A stretch of DNA of 64,000 nt from assembly GCA_039621445.1 (NCBI GenBank), contig CP154954.1:31024012-31088011 (forward strand), in the 5' to 3' direction. This DNA comes from Euglena gracilis. Its lineage: Eukaryota > Euglenida > Euglenophyceae > Euglenales. Made by a program: the position numbers and the translations under genes. Shown in pieces: positions 1 to 10,636 of this stretch (positions are counted from its first letter, which is position 1; every line of letters begins with the position of its first letter). The notes beneath the pieces were generated by a model. The model was not told the origin of the DNA. It saw nothing but the letters and a program-made list of their open reading frames with translations, and searched no databases.

Positions 1-63
1 ATCCCGTACCGGAGGGACTGGTGCCGCACGAGGCGCTGCCGCGGCTTCCCGCGGACGAGCGCT

Positions 64-845
64 TCAGGCACTGTCAGACGTCGGGGGAGGGTTTCCCTCC
101 ACAGGACGTCGTGGCATAGGGTCAGGTATGGTTGAGTGGGGTTGAGGTGGATACACGTACTGATCCCGTGGCATTGGCGCCTCCTGGGGGTATTCCCCAG
201 AGACGGTGTACTGAGACACATGCTCCTGCGCAGGATAATCCCGCCGGGGCATGCGCTCAGGGGATCAAAAAATACTTTCTTTTACACGTGGGTGTTCACT
301 CCGGACAGGTGCTTCCACTGTCTCTTCCTCGGGTAATCCGGGGGAGTGGGCACGAAAGTGTGCGGTGTAAGTGCCAACTGGTGGTACCTGCCGTGCTACC
401 TGTGGCGGGACGTCCAGGCCCAGGTCACACATGGTAATGTCCGCCGCGAATCCCGACGTGTCCGGGTCGGTGTAATACACCACAGGGCTGGAGGGGTGTT
501 CGCGATGGTCAAAATTTTACGGCAGTGGTCATCCCACAATGCCTGGGTTAGGTGGTCTGGCGCCGGGTTTGCGCTCATACGCATAACCCGGTTCATCGTC
601 CCCGCCGTGCGGTGGATCATCACACCCGCATACAGTGGGAGGCGACGAGAGCCTGATGGCTGAGATGGCCGCGCTTCCGCGGACATCGGGGTCATCCTGC
701 TACTGCTGCTGGCTTCAGGGTTTCCCCGAGCCGCAGTCCGTGCAGGTGGCTGCGTACCGTATCGGTACGCATACTGATCATATTGAGGGTGAGCGGTGGG
801 GTGGTAAGGCGGTCCTCCGCCTGGCTCCCTTCCACCGGTCAGCAT
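64..845 (-). pseudogene. ORF3 of G1 (env-position protein of unknown function)
   Basis: This reading frame follows the pol stop by about 200 bases. It starts with an ATG at 845 and a GG-x-PG N-terminus like ORF3 of G2 and G3. A Pro/Gln/Tyr-rich N-terminal region leads into a conserved core that includes MSA, WDDHCRKIL and, after a frameshift near 480, MCDLGLDVPP and SPGLPEEE. The C-terminal tail is Pro/Tyr-rich and stops at 64. I see no signal peptide, membrane segment or fusion peptide, so its env-like position does not make it an envelope protein. Function is unknown. At least one frameshift breaks the copy. Confidence 0.6.
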
Positions 846-1048
846 GATACCGCCCGGGGTCGGTACGGTGGGATGGTTGGGTTGTTGGGTGTAAGTTGGT
901 AAAGGTAACCGCTTGAGGATTGTTTGCTAAAAAGTCAACGGAAAGAAAGAATGATAAGAATCAATGATAAAAAGAAGAGAAAACAACATGGGTTTCCCAT
1001 GCGTTCTCAAAAACTTGTCATGGAAACATCAATGTTATGCTTCTTGTT

Positions 1049-2824
1049 TCACAGCTTCCAATCTTGCTGGACATACCCAACAAAACTGGTTGCTGGCTCC
1101 CAAGTGTCCTCCTCGGGCCCCTACCCTTTCCAGCGGACTTTCCAAAGGTGCATACCTTTGTCGATTTTGTGGTCGATAATTTTATCGACTACAAAGTCGT
1201 CCGTCTCAGGTAATCTGGAACGGGGTTTGAAGTGCAGACAAGGGATGGGTTTCCCATCCGGCGGTGACAGGTATGGTTTGAAGTCGTCCATATGAACGTC
1301 CTCAACACCATTCGGTAATGCAACCTTGAACAATTAACGCCCGCTGGTACCTAGTCTTTCTAGGATTTCACAGGGGCCGAGCCAGAGGGGGTCCAGCTTG
1401 GAGGACTGCATGCGAGTACGGCTATTCCGCACCCACACGCGGTCACCGGGACTATACCCCGGTGACTTGAAATTCTGCAAAAACGATTTCCGTTTAGTTG
1501 CATGAATATCAGTCACGCGTTTCTGGACTGCAGAACGTAGATTTTCTACTTCCGCAAACCAGGTCTCGCAACTGACACTCGTTCGGGCGGGTCTCTTTGA
1601 AGGGACATCCCCTATGGCCGGAGGGTCCCGTCCGAAAACTAATTTATAGGAGGAGTGTGGTAAAACCAACCCTGGTGGGGTATTGATATGAAACAAAGAC
1701 CATGGTAGCACTGATATCCAGCTGCTGCGCGAGTCAGCCAGTGAAAGGCGAAGCATATTCACGACGGATTTCACGGCTGCCTCGGCTCTACCATTGCCTT
1801 TGGGTCGGTATATAATGGAAAAATGTTGCTCGATTCCGAGTAAACCTCACAAAGTGCTGAAAAACCTTGAAGAAATCAAATGGTCTTGATCACTCACGAT
1901 TTCATTCGGTAAACCCGTTAAGCAAATACATTTCTCCAAAAATATAACTGCGAAACTTTGGGCAGTCAGCCCTGACTTCTGGCACGGAAAGGCTACAATG
2001 TACCCACTCAGCCTGCAGACGACAACAAAAACGTAATCGTAAATTTTGTCGTCTGTTCCTTTGCACGGTTCTAATTCCAGAAAATCCATGCAGAGGGATG
2101 TAAAAATGTCAGGGGGTACGGGGAAAAAGTCCATCGTACCAGGGGGGGTACCTCTGCGGGGCTTTACCGCTTGACAAATTTGACTCCGTTGCGCTATTGG
2201 CAAACAGCGTGAGTAAAGCTCTTTCTCGCTCAGGGTTGTGCAATACCTGCGGCCCACCAACGAAAGAAGTTTGGGGGCCCCAGGGTGACCGTGGTTGTGA
2301 TAGCACAAAATCACATCATCAACCAGGTCCTGAGGGATACAATATTTGTAACCCGATTCATTGCGAAAAACCAACCGTAAAGGTGAAAGAGTGTAATTGT
2401 CCAGCACTTCGCCATTACGAAGCCTGGTGACAATGGTGTCATACACCGGATCACGAGTATAATCCCGTTCGCGAAAGAACAGCGGGGAAGGGGACTCCAT
2501 GCGCGTAATACGCCAGGGTCCGGACGTGCTTCCACGTCGGCGCCTTCCGTGCACTGGTGCGACCAGGAATAGTTGTGAAACGGGAAAAGAATCCAAAAGA
2601 TTATCCACAGCGTCATTTCGACGTGCGTATTCGTCAGCTTCCTGACTTCCACGAAAAGTCGCGTCTCCCTCATCCGGGTTCCCAGGGTAACACCAAGGGG
2701 CCCGACTGAGCGGATCCGCTACTTTTTGTGTGTGACCAGGGGTATAAATAACCACAAGGTTGAATTGACTCAAGAACTCATGCCATCTGCATCGCCTTCC
2801 GACCGATGAAATGGCCTTGTTCAA
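1049..2824 (-). pseudogene. RNase H end, integrase and chromodomain of G1 pol
   Basis: The segment from 2824 to 1847 is one open frame of 325 codons. It holds the end of RNase H (HTQKVADPLSRAPW), an H-x3-H plus Cys zinc-binding-like region (CYHNHGHPG), and the integrase core with a first Asp (CMDFLELE) and a second (VSDQD). A frameshift precedes 1774-1334, which carries the C-terminal GDRVWVRNSRT and LDPLWLGPCEIL (GPY/F-like) motifs. The chromodomain (WKVRWKG, then DTWEPA and QQDWKL) lies at 1333-1049 and contains a TAG in place of a Tyr codon. The integrase would insert cDNA and the chromodomain would bind histone tails; this copy is dead. Confidence 0.88.
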
Positions 2825-4262
2825 ATCATCGGTGTACCAGTGTTGGAGACTCTCATGGTCGGTCTTGACGAGGATCTAGACGAGGCTGCTGGCGACCCAG
2901 CTGCGAAATTTCTGGAGTATAAGTACGATTGTGTAGGTTTCCTTCTCGCGTATACTCCACTTGACTTGACCCTTTCCGTCGTCGCCCTGTAATTTTCTGC
3001 TGAAGAAAGCCACAGGTCGGAGTTCATTCGCCGCGTTTTGCTGGCTAAGAACTCCGCCAACAGCGTAATCGCTGCTGTCGACTTCCAGCACATATGGTTT
3101 GTACGGGTCCGCGATTTCTAGGACAACATTCTCCAAAAGCAAAACCTTCATTTTCTCAAGGGCCTCGCGCATTTGGTCATCCCAAATGACTTTGGTGTTT
3201 TCAACAGCCCAGTTCTTGAGCTGTTTTGTGAGGGGCACCCTGATTTTCGCGAAGTCCTTCATATATATCGCGTAATATTGGGCTATTCCCAAAAATCCTT
3301 TGAGGTGTGTAGTCGTTTTGATTACCTCAGGGGTCCAATTCCTAATGGCTTCGAGTTTACTCGGAGCGGCTTTCCGCTGTCCATTGCTGAGGATGTGACC
3401 GCAAAATGTTATGAGTATCCGAAACAAATACATTTTCGCGCGTTTCACGAAAAGCACATGTTTTGGAAAAGGAGTTAATACCGCGCAAACATGGTGGAAG
3501 TGTGTGACGAGGATATCCTCGCTCGGTTTTGCGGATGGTGGTGGTGTTCCCACCGGCACATCATCAATGTACACAATTGCAAACGGTAAATCGCGTAGAA
3601 CCCATTGTGTCATGCGTTGAAACATGGCTGGCCCATTCTTAACACCCATGGGCAGTACCGTCCATTGGTACACACCCTTGGATGTCACGAATGCCGTGTA
3701 TGGTTGGGAGTCAGGGTGCCAGTGCATTTGGTGAAAACCGTCCTCCAGATCGAAAATTGACCACAACCGGTTTTACGATTGTTTGGTGATCAAATCCTCG
3801 ATCAGGGGGAGTGGGAAGGGATCATCCCTTGTTTGGGAGTTCAGGTACCGGTAATCCAGCACCAGTCTCCATTTCTTCTGACCTGGGGGGTCTGGGGGTT
3901 TAGGAACTACAAATGCCTGGGATGTCCACTCGCTTTTCGAGGGCACAATCCACTTGCGCTGAATAAGCTTCTCAATCATTTCATTGAGAGCTTGTTCGCG
4001 TTCTCCCGAACAACGAAAAAATTTTCGGTGCATTGGTTTAGCTCCTTCCTTAAGCTCGATCTTACAAACACCGAACGGACCGCGTATCGCGGGGTCGATG
4101 TCGCACGCGTATACTGGATTTTCCAGCACACCGTGAAAGTCCGGGTAATCCGGGAACAGAATTCGGCTGACTTAGGATGCTGACTTGCACTCTCGATGAC
4201 CGCGGAAACCGCCAGGGTATCCCTGGGGCTACCGAGCTTCCTCGGCACCGCAAATTCGGACA
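2825..4262 (-). pseudogene. Reverse transcriptase and RNase H of G1 pol
   Basis: RT begins at about 4129 (YACDIDP, GPFGVCKIELKEG) and continues with the finger motif WRLVLDYRYLNSQT. A stop or frameshift at about 3770 separates the palm frame (3766-2876), which has motif A in WSIFDLEDGFHQM and motif C as YIDD at about 3560-3571. The RNase H domain follows (YVLEVDSSDYAVGGVLSQ, RPVAFFSRKLQ). The catalytic Asp residues seem intact, but the gene is split into three frames and lacks its protease and gag. Upstream, the frame enters sequence matching the pre-RT region of G2 and G3 before D1 interrupts it. Confidence 0.9.
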
Positions 4263-4265
4263 TTC

Positions 4266-4830
4266 CGATCATAAGCGGGTTTTGGTGGGTGGTGCACGGG
4301 ACCTCCTGGTAAAACGAATGTGCGAGTCAAAGCCCCATAGTATATCGTCAAATGAAGCAGGCCGATTTGTGGACATTTGGTGAATAGCCACAATCTCCCT
4401 CCCGCTTGTGGAGTTTTTGGCCATTACTTTAATTTTGATGTAGGGTGCCTTTCCCAACACACTGGTTGTACGCTTGATTCTACCAAGATCAGATGGTCGA
4501 TATAAACACAGGATTAGTGAACAAAAAATACACTGTCAAAGTAATGTACATATATCATTGGGGAAAGGGGAATTGGAGGGGTTTACAAAGTTCGCTCATA
4601 TCTCCAAATTTTGGATTCAAAGTGTTTTGTAAGCTGCTAACACGGCGTGGAATCTTAGTCCACTAAACCACAGGATTCGAAAGCATTGCATTATACGCAT
4701 TACGGGCTTGGGCCTTGGAAAATTGAAATCGTCAGCTAGTTGGTCGGTGGTAGCTTCAGGTGGGGAAGGCTCCCCATTTTCTAAAAACAGACCCAAAAGA
4801 ATAGTGAAGGCAATGTAATGCATTAGGCTG
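4266..4830 (-). pseudogene. Candidate tyrosine recombinase region of D1
   Basis: Frames here resemble the 3' gene of D3, D5 and D6. WFSGLRFHAVLAAYKTL (about 4660-4620) has the GLR context seen around the first catalytic Arg of tyrosine recombinases, and KAPYIKIKVMAKNSTSGRE (about 4450-4395) could be the following hairpin with a Lys. I cannot place the HxxR box or the catalytic Tyr with confidence. The frame is broken by several stops. The call is mainly by position after RT-RNase H in a DIRS-like element; it could be another 3' ORF. Confidence 0.35.
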
Positions 4831-5930
4831 AGATTTCTCCCCAGGAAAGCGTCAATGGTTCTTTTTTACAAACCTGTTTCCCATCCAATATTTTCCTGGG
4901 CAAATCATGTTCGTAGGGGCCACCTGGGAGGTGAAAATTCCACCCCCCCTGCAGTTGGTCAATTTTTTCAAGCAGGCGGTTCCTGGCACTTTCATCTTTA
5001 TCATTTGGTGTCACCATGTGGCTGAATCCCAAAGGGTATGACCATCAGCCTTCTGGTCGGGGGAAACTTCTTCAATCGTGGGAGTATTTTCTTGATCGAC
5101 CAGAGCTGGTTTGCGTAAAGTCCGCCGATGTTATCCAGTGGGCACTGCAGGGCATATCACTGCTGTGGCCCCCCAGTGGGTCTATCTTGCAACCAAACAG
5201 GGTAGTTTTTTGATGTCTCTGGAGGCAAATAAATCTGGTTCTAAATTTATTAAACCTTTGAACTGCCACCTTAGCCATTGAAAGGGCTGTGATCCGCCGA
5301 GAAAGTCCCCTTGTCTGACTCCCACCAGCGTATGGTCGGTGATTCCTGTGAAGGAACCCATTTCACTAGTAGATTCAATTTCCATGCCCCATTTGAAAAA
5401 TGGAGTTATAAGGCTATTGAAAGGGTCATTTCTTCCACTCCCTTTTTTCAGGCAGCAATTAATACACCTGATTGTCCACTGAAAGGGAAAATGTTTCCAC
5501 TGGCCTGCTTATGTGCTGATGGCTGCACGCACTTAATTTACATTGATATGTAAAGTTGAGGTTTCTCTCCAAACTCCACCATCCCCTCTCCTCAGGCATG
5601 GTTCAGGTCCAGGTTGCATCTGGTGTTTGGATGTGTTGATAAGTTTTGGCTGACCCCAAGGGGGTGGAAATCTATCTTTTATTCTTTGAAAGGGGCTTTT
5701 TTCAGCCACAGTTATATATTTTTTCGAAGTCTCTGGTGCAGGGGGGTGTACACTCAATTTTCCTCCATTCAATTTGTATACCCGACCAATTGATTTTCTG
5801 GGAAATGGATTAAAGTTGTAGGACATTTCCTAGCCTTTCGTGCCACTGGGATTCGATCTTTCCCAAAGTTTACTTGATTGGGGGGGTGCACGCACTCAAC
5901 CTCTCTCTCACAGTATCACGGGTCATCCAT
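4831..5930 (-). pseudogene. RT remnant, RNase H and DLFAS connection of D1
   Basis: Minus-strand 5826-5533 fuses an N-terminal RT fragment directly to RNase H (WRETSTLHINVN), so the RT palm with motifs A to C has been deleted. The RNase H tail follows, then MGSFTGI at the point where D5 enters its methyltransferase ORF. D1 instead runs on to the connection segment NLEPDLFASRDIKKLPCLVA and WEATAVDALQCPLDN (5340-5100). A DLFAS block plus a VDA block is typical of the region after RNase H in DIRS-type pol proteins. Frames are interrupted by several stops. Confidence 0.65.
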
Positions 5931-6148
5931 GTTGTCCTTTTTGTTGTGTGACGACGTACCATGGGTTGGCCACTGTGGGTTCCCGTCGTGATTTCCGCTC
6001 CCATAGGAATAAAGATTTAATCTTGGGGGTTTACCCCCTTGTCCTCCTTTGCCCCGTCTTGGGCAGCCTCCTGTGGCTGCTGGGGTTTTTTGATATAACG
6101 TTGGCACCTTTGCTTATGGGGAACCATGGCCGCCATGGCCCTGCAATT

Positions 6149-6760
6149 TTATGGCCTCCATGGCCGTGTAAATAAAAATATTTCGAATTCTGGCCTCCAT
6201 AGCCATGATCTTTTCACCCTGGGGAGGAGCTTGACGTTGGTCTGCACCTCCACTTGAAATCTGTGGTGCTGGTATTGCCCCCCCCCTCCCCTTGGGAGGG
6301 TGTTGGAAGAATTGTTGGAATTTGACAGACCTTTTACTCCCCTCCTAGAAGGGAACTGTTTTTTGTAATTGGGCACCGTGTCCACCACCTTTGCCTTGAT
6401 TCCATCTGCCCCCCTTCTGTGAGAATTTTGACCTGGCGGCTTGGTGCCATTGTGGGACTTGCTTTTGGAATCCTGTGGTCTTCTTTGTCCCATTTTTTTT
6501 CAACGGACCCCGTTGTGCAGGTGTGCATGTAGTGTTCTGGGGGTTCCTCGTTCCTTTTGTTTTTCCTGGCAACTGTAGTCCACAGGCCGTGGGAGGGGTT
6601 TTGTGCTGAAAAATGAAGGTGGAATCTGGGGGGGGGGGGTGGAGACCACGGTTCGCCACATGTTGTCCGCACCTCCAGGTCCTCCAGCTGCCGCGGCGAC
6701 AGCTCCTCCAGGCATTTCACGTCGACTGCGTAATTGCTTTTTATCCACTTCATTGTTCAC
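6149..6760 (-). pseudogene. gag-like ORF of D1
   Basis: The start region lies at 6760-6751 and aligns with gag-like starts in D2, D3, D5 and D6. The best-conserved frame gives RRE(L/M)PG followed by an Ala/Gly run and GGPGGADNM. Downstream, Gly/Gln/Arg/His-rich stretches (for example RPQDSKSKSHNGTKPPGQN in a second frame) suggest an RNA-binding gag-like protein without a zinc knuckle. Several frameshifts separate the pieces. Position at the 5' end of the element supports gag; there is no recognised capsid fold. Confidence 0.5.
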
Positions 6761-7223
6761 CGAAGTCGAACTCGAAATTAATATCTACTTTATTAAACTG
6801 AAATTCGTCTGGTTCGTTTCTTTCGGGATATTATTTTGATGTTGACTTCTTATGTTGGTTATTTTGCGTACCACTCTGCCACGCTGTCGTAAGGACATGG
6901 TACTGTGTACGTAGGTAAAAGCCTACCGCCAGATATAGCTCTGACCTCCATACACAGTACTATGCTCTGTGATATTCTTAAAGATGGCCAACGGCCTGAA
7001 TTAGGAATACATGGATCCATAGAGCAAAACCTTATTCTGGTTTCTCCTCTCCGCAGGTGGTATCTTACTATTCTTTTCTTCACTTGATTTCAAGTTTTGA
7101 CTTCTTCTTCGAAGTCCTACAGGACAGCCAAATAACTTGGATTTATTGGTTGTAGCCTATAGGGCTCTTTCGCCTGCCTTGTGCTCTGCATACAGGTGAA
7201 TGGTTCGACTTCTATATATACAG

Positions 7224-7238
7224 ATGAGAGAGACACAC

Positions 7239-7273
<35 letters not shown>

Positions 7274-7317
7274 GAGAGAGGAAGAGAGAGAGAGAGAGAG
7301 AGGGAGAGAAGAGAGGG

Positions 7318-7404
<87 letters not shown>

Positions 7405-7454
7405 AAGAGAGAGAGAGAGAGAAAGAGAGCGAGAGTGAGAGAGAGGAGAGAGGA

Positions 7455-7492
<38 letters not shown>

Positions 7493-7649
7493 AGAGAGAG
7501 AAAGAGAGGAGAGAGAGATAGATAGAGAGAGAGAGAGAGATAGAGAGACGCAGGAGAGAGAGAGAGGATAAGAGGAGAGAGAGAGAGAGAGAGAGAAGAT
7601 AGAGAGGAGATATAGAGGAGAGAGGAGAGAGAATAGATCGAGAGGGAGA
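7224..7649 (+). repeat. (GA)n microsatellite, about 425 bp
   Basis: Almost pure GA/GAGA with occasional C, T and AAGA interruptions, inside the G2 LTR. The apparent RE-repeat open frame over it is a product of the dinucleotide repeat and not a gene. Confidence 0.98.
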
Positions 7650-7772
7650 TATATATATATATAGAGATAGATATATTATGATATATATAGATATAGATAT
7701 ATATTATATTATAGAGATAATGATAATATATATTGAATATATATATATCATCCTATATATATATATATATTT
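7650..7772. repeat. AT-rich simple repeat after the GA tract
   Basis: Runs of TATATA with GATAGATA interruptions continue directly from the GA tract and end just before the conserved LTR 3' segment that starts GTTACTCC. Confidence 0.95.
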
Positions 7773-7838
7773 CTGTTACTCCAACTTTTACCTTTTGCGC
7801 ACCAAAGGGCGAAAACGAGTAAAGGTTGGACGTACACT

Positions 7839-7847
7839 TGGTAGCAG
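7839..7847 (+). promoter_or_regulatory. Primer binding site-like TGGTAGCAG of G2
   Basis: Two bases after the putative LTR end (TACA at 7833-7836) comes TGGTAGCAG, again found two bases after the LTR end at 30654. A TGG start fits pairing with a tRNA 3' CCA end, and the sequence is close to, but not the same as, the common initiator-Met PBS TGGTATCAG. The exact tRNA is not determined. Confidence 0.55.
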
Positions 7848-8100
7848 TTTAGCTTTTTGGTTCCTTTTGACCAGTGTAGATTCCGGTGAAAAAAAGCAGA
7901 AACAGGTGTAAAAAGAGGGGATTGTATAAAAAGTAAGAAGAGACCCGAACTCTGAGGTTTGAAGGAGCGTATGCTGCGAACCGTCAGAGTTCGTGTCCGT
8001 GCGTACGGCTTTGCCCGGAAACGGCTGGTAGAGCCTCTGATAGACTATAGGCGGGGCACCACACCGCCTTTTTCTTGTTTTTTTGTGCTTTCCTGCAGAA

Positions 8101-9058
8101 ATGCAGATCACAACACCAACAGGCATTGACTACGCTGCATTGATTGGTTCACTTCGAGGAACTGAACCTGCAGCATCATTGAACAGCTCTAATGAGCATT
8201 CTCAACCCCATAGGGATACACAAGCATTGAATTATTCCACAGGTAATCCACCTTCTAAGCGTGTGTCACACCTATCGGTGTCTGTGTCAAGTATTCCTCC
8301 CCTCGCCCAATGGGCACCCCCACACATATCCCAATGCCCAACAGGCACAACCCCTTTGTTAGAGAGCCGATCGGCTGATAGCTATTCCTCCCGGCGAGAT
8401 CACGCACTCGTGCTGATTCTCATATTTGACTCTGAGGCGGATGCGCCACGACAGCTTTTGTCGAGGTTGGTTTAGAAACACCATGTTTTTCCAGCCCCCC
8501 CACCTGTGCCTCCACCGATAAGTCTGCTAGGACAACTGCCAGCACCACCAAATACGGGTTCTTTTCTGGCATTGCCATAGCACCCGGAGATGGGTTTGAC
8601 AGTACCCGCTTATGCAACCCCCGGGCAATCTATGAGCAATGATGTGGAAGAGTTGGGAAATATTTCCTTCCATCCCATTACCGTGATTCAGTGCATAGTC
8701 GCAATTTTTGCAGCGTAACACCCGCTTATGCGGCAAATTTCCCATGTGCACACTTGTGTAGCGGATTGCTCTATGACGCTTAACAAGGGTTTGGTTTTTT
8801 ATGAAAACAACCAAAAGGTTGTAGAATACAAGCTGGATTACCTTTGGTGTTATGTGCGTGATGTTGGTGAATATTGCCAAAACAATTTTTCAATCCACCA
8901 ACATGGACCTAGCCACTTTGCGTCAAGGTTTGGAGACACATTCGCAGACACATTTGCCACAACACTTCCAAAGAGTCAGTGAAGCCATGTGTGAAACACA
9001 ATCCCGCAATGATGCGATTTTGTCCAGCATACAACATATTTTACAAGCTTTATCCCAT
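8101..9058 (+). pseudogene. gag of G2, N-terminal part before N1
   Basis: The ATG at 8101 follows a strong pyrimidine tract ending CCTGCAGAA, which resembles a 3' splice site. The first frame (to 8475) is Ser/Thr/Pro-rich. After frameshifts, 8728-9050 aligns with gag of G4 at 31580-31920: shared CVAxC, MLNK-like, NNQKVVEYKLDY and YCQNNF motifs. This part of gag carries no recognised domain and is predicted helical. The small LTR element N1 is inserted at 9058. Confidence 0.65.
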
Positions 9059-9379
9059 TGTGGGCGCTGGGAAAGAGATTAAGATTCCAGCAGAGGAATT
9101 AGGAATTACACAAAATTTTGTCTGTGTTTGTGTTTGTGTTTACAGTGGCAAGCAGCATGTTCAGTTTGACTTTGGTTGTTCAGTTCTGGGAAGTATCTTG
9201 ATTTGTGCCAGCGCTGGGAATTGGGAAGTGGGATTACCATGAAAAGTTCCAAGGAAAGTCCCAGGTGGGTGCCAGGCCCCCTGGGTGAATTGATGGATCC
9301 CAGCCAGTGGCAGGGCCTGCAGGCGCCAAGTGCCAGCCGCCAGGGGGTTGTGGGAGTGGTGAGGCCCACACCCCCTACA
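9059..9379 (+). repeat. 5' LTR of N1
   Basis: 321 bp, TGTGGG to CCTACA. It contains the ATG of the internal ORF at 9239, 180 bases from the LTR start. A short TG-rich run lies at 9120-9145. Confidence 0.95.
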
Positions 9380-10009
9380 CAAACTGAACACTGCCAGTCA
9401 AACAACATGCCTACCAGCCACGTGGCGGCTGTCCGGCATGCCGGGATCAGGCATGGCATGTGCCTGCAGGAGATCATCAAGAAGGCGTGGACTGAAGGGG
9501 TGAACATCAACCTGATGGAGTATTATTCAAGTTTTGATGCAGATTGTGGCTGTTCGTGGTGTGCCAGTCGTGCAGCGGCTGCTGCTGCTGGCAGGCTCAG
9601 GGCCCATGGCAGGGTGGCCTCTGATGCCAGACTGGTGGATGCTGTGGAAGGACATGTCAGAGACGGGAATGCCAAGGATGGAAATGCCAGAGATGCGAAT
9701 GCCAAGGATGGAAATGCCAGAGACGGGAATGCCAAGGATGGAAATGCCAGAGATGGACATTCCAGACATGCGGATGGGCGAGATGGACATTCCAGACATG
9801 GAGATGGTCGAGATGGACATTCCAGACATGGAGATGGTCGAGATGGACATTCGGGAGATGGTCGAGATGGACATTCGGGAGATGGTGATGACGGAAGTTG
9901 GCATTGGGCCCCAGTGGGGCATGGCGAGGGCGGAGGCTCGCCGGAGAAGTCAAGAAGAATGAGAAGGAAGGAGCGCCGACAGAAGGCGAAGGAGGCCCCG
10001 AGGGGCTGA
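9239..10009 (+). CDS. N1 ORF starting inside the LTR, repeat-rich, basic tail
   Basis: I take the ATG at 9239 (context ACCATGA); the frame upstream has only a non-ATG start. The protein is about 256 residues. Roughly 47 residues are encoded in the LTR, then a segment with TSHVAAVRHAGIRHGM and LQEIIKKAWTEG, a CGCSWC motif and a poly-Ala stretch. Next come pentapeptide repeats from the 15-bp minisatellite (GNAKD, GNARD, GHSRH-type) and a strongly basic C-terminus (RRMRRKERRQKAK). I do not recognise a domain. By position it could be a gag-like nucleic-acid-binding protein. The intact frame across a repeat array suggests recent or continuing coding function. Confidence 0.5.
   Translation: MKSSKESPRWVPGPLGELMDPSQWQGLQAPSASRQGVVGVVRPTPPTQTEHCQSNNMPTSHVAAVRHAGIRHGMCLQEIIKKAWTEGVNINLMEYYSSFDADCGCSWCASRAAAAAAGRLRAHGRVASDARLVDAVEGHVRDGNAKDGNARDANAKDGNARDGNAKDGNARDGHSRHADGRDGHSRHGDGRDGHSRHGDGRDGHSGDGRDGHSGDGDDGSWHWAPVGHGEGGGSPEKSRRMRRKERRQKAKEAPRG
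9665..9888 (+). repeat. 15-bp minisatellite in N1
   Basis: About 15 head-to-tail 15-bp units alternate between types such as GGGAATGCCAAGGAT and GGAAATGCCAGAGAT, then GGACATTCCAGACAT and GGAGATGGTCGAGAT. The unit length is a multiple of three, so it stays open in all frames; it encodes pentapeptides in the N1 ORF and Met/Pro-rich repeats in the next frame. Confidence 0.95.
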
Positions 10010-10011
10010 GG

Positions 10012-10222
10012 CCGAAGCCCTGCCTGGGATGGTGTGGGCTGGGTCCCCCTCCCGCATGCCCTGGGCCGAAGCCCTCACCAGCTGTGGCCGAAGCCCGCCG
10101 GGATGGTGTGGGCTGGGTCCCCCTCCCGTATGCCTGGGTCGAAGCCCTCAGGCGTTGTGGCCGAAGCCCGCCGGGACGGCGTGGGCTGGGCCCCCCTCCC
10201 AGGCCTGTGGCCGAAGCCCTCC
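10012..10222 (+). repeat. GC-rich tandem repeat in N1, about 70-bp units
   Basis: Three imperfect copies of a unit containing GCCGAAGCCC, GGGATGGTGTGGGCTGGG and CCCCCTCCC. It lies downstream of the ORF stop and before the purine tract. Confidence 0.85.
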
Positions 10223-10625
10223 CCGCGGTAACCCCCTCCCGCTGCACCTGCGAGCCCCCTCCCCAGGACCCCCACCAGCCCCTGGACCCCCATCTCTGGA
10301 CGGGCAAAAAAGGGCAAAAAGAGGGGGAAAACGAGAAGAAAAAAAAAACCAGAGATGACGGCCCAAGGGGTATCTTTGGGCTGTTCTGGGGGGGAACCCC
10401 CGCCAGAACGGCCCAAGGCGGTGCGGATGCCTGCTGCTCCCCCCTGCTGCTGTAGGAGACCGATCCCCCTAAGGGTCGGCCTTCGACCCCCGCCCCGCCC
10501 CACAGAAAAAAAAATAAAACAGACAGACAGAAAGAAAGATTCAAGATTGTGTTCGTGAACGAAAAAAAAAAAACTCCCAGCGCCTTTTTGCCGAAGGCAG
10601 GTTTAGCTGCCCGGGGCAGCTTTTT

Positions 10626-10636
10626 AAGGAGGGGAG
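10626..10636 (+). promoter_or_regulatory. Polypurine tract of N1
   Basis: AAGGAGGGGAG directly precedes the 3' LTR, the expected place for the plus-strand primer. N2 has an almost identical tract in the same place. Confidence 0.8.

Larger units (their letters stand above)
1..4265 (-). mobile_element. Ty3/gypsy chromodomain retrotransposon G1, truncated
   Basis: Read on the minus strand, the order is RT, RNase H, integrase, chromodomain, ORF3, the same as in G2 and G3. The 5' half (LTR, gag, protease) is absent because DIRS-like element D1 joins at about 4265, just upstream of the RT domain. The 3' end runs off the window start inside or just past ORF3, so the 3' LTR is not seen. Several frameshifts and in-frame stops break pol. 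Membership of the chromodomain-bearing gypsy group follows from RT-RNase H-integrase order plus a C-terminal chromodomain. Confidence 0.88.
4266..6935 (-). mobile_element. DIRS-like retroelement copy D1, internally deleted
   Basis: On the minus strand the order is leader (about 6935-6760), gag-like ORF, RT finger remnant, RNase H, a DLFAS connection segment, and a region with a tyrosine-recombinase-like GLR motif. It aligns with D2-D6 by eye throughout. Two losses stand out: the RT palm is deleted between the RT fingers and RNase H, and the methyltransferase ORF found in D5 is absent at a precise point (about 5341). The left end abuts G1 and the right end abuts the LTR of G2. DIRS assignment rests on RT/RNase H style and the VDLFAS-type motif, not on mapped inverted termini. 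Confidence 0.72.
6936..7836 (+). repeat. 5' LTR region of G2, expanded by microsatellite
   Basis: The stretch from about 6960 aligns with the LTR at 30156-30654: CTCTGTG-ATAT, then a pyrimidine tract ending CGCAGGTGGTAT near 7050 (CACAGGTGGTAT at 30380), then CTTGTGCTCTGC. The 3' part, from GTTACTCC at 7774 to GGACGTACA at 7836, also matches. About 550 bases of GA and AT repeats lie between these matched parts. The left border with D1 is uncertain, between 6936 and 6960. Confidence 0.6.

Noticed and set aside
64-845. ORF3 as a retroviral envelope gene
   Set aside because: The position fits, but no signal peptide, membrane anchor, fusion peptide or Cys pattern is seen in any of three copies.
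7200-7571. Open frame of Arg-Glu repeats
   Set aside because: It is a translation of the GA dinucleotide repeat; no start context, no non-repeat part.
9665-10222. Regular repeats that could suggest a CRISPR array
   Set aside because: Units are contiguous without unique spacers, are coding and lie in an LTR element of a eukaryote.
9657-10544. 295-codon minus-strand frame over N1
   Set aside because: Antisense of the 15-bp minisatellite and GC-rich repeat; openness follows from the repeats.
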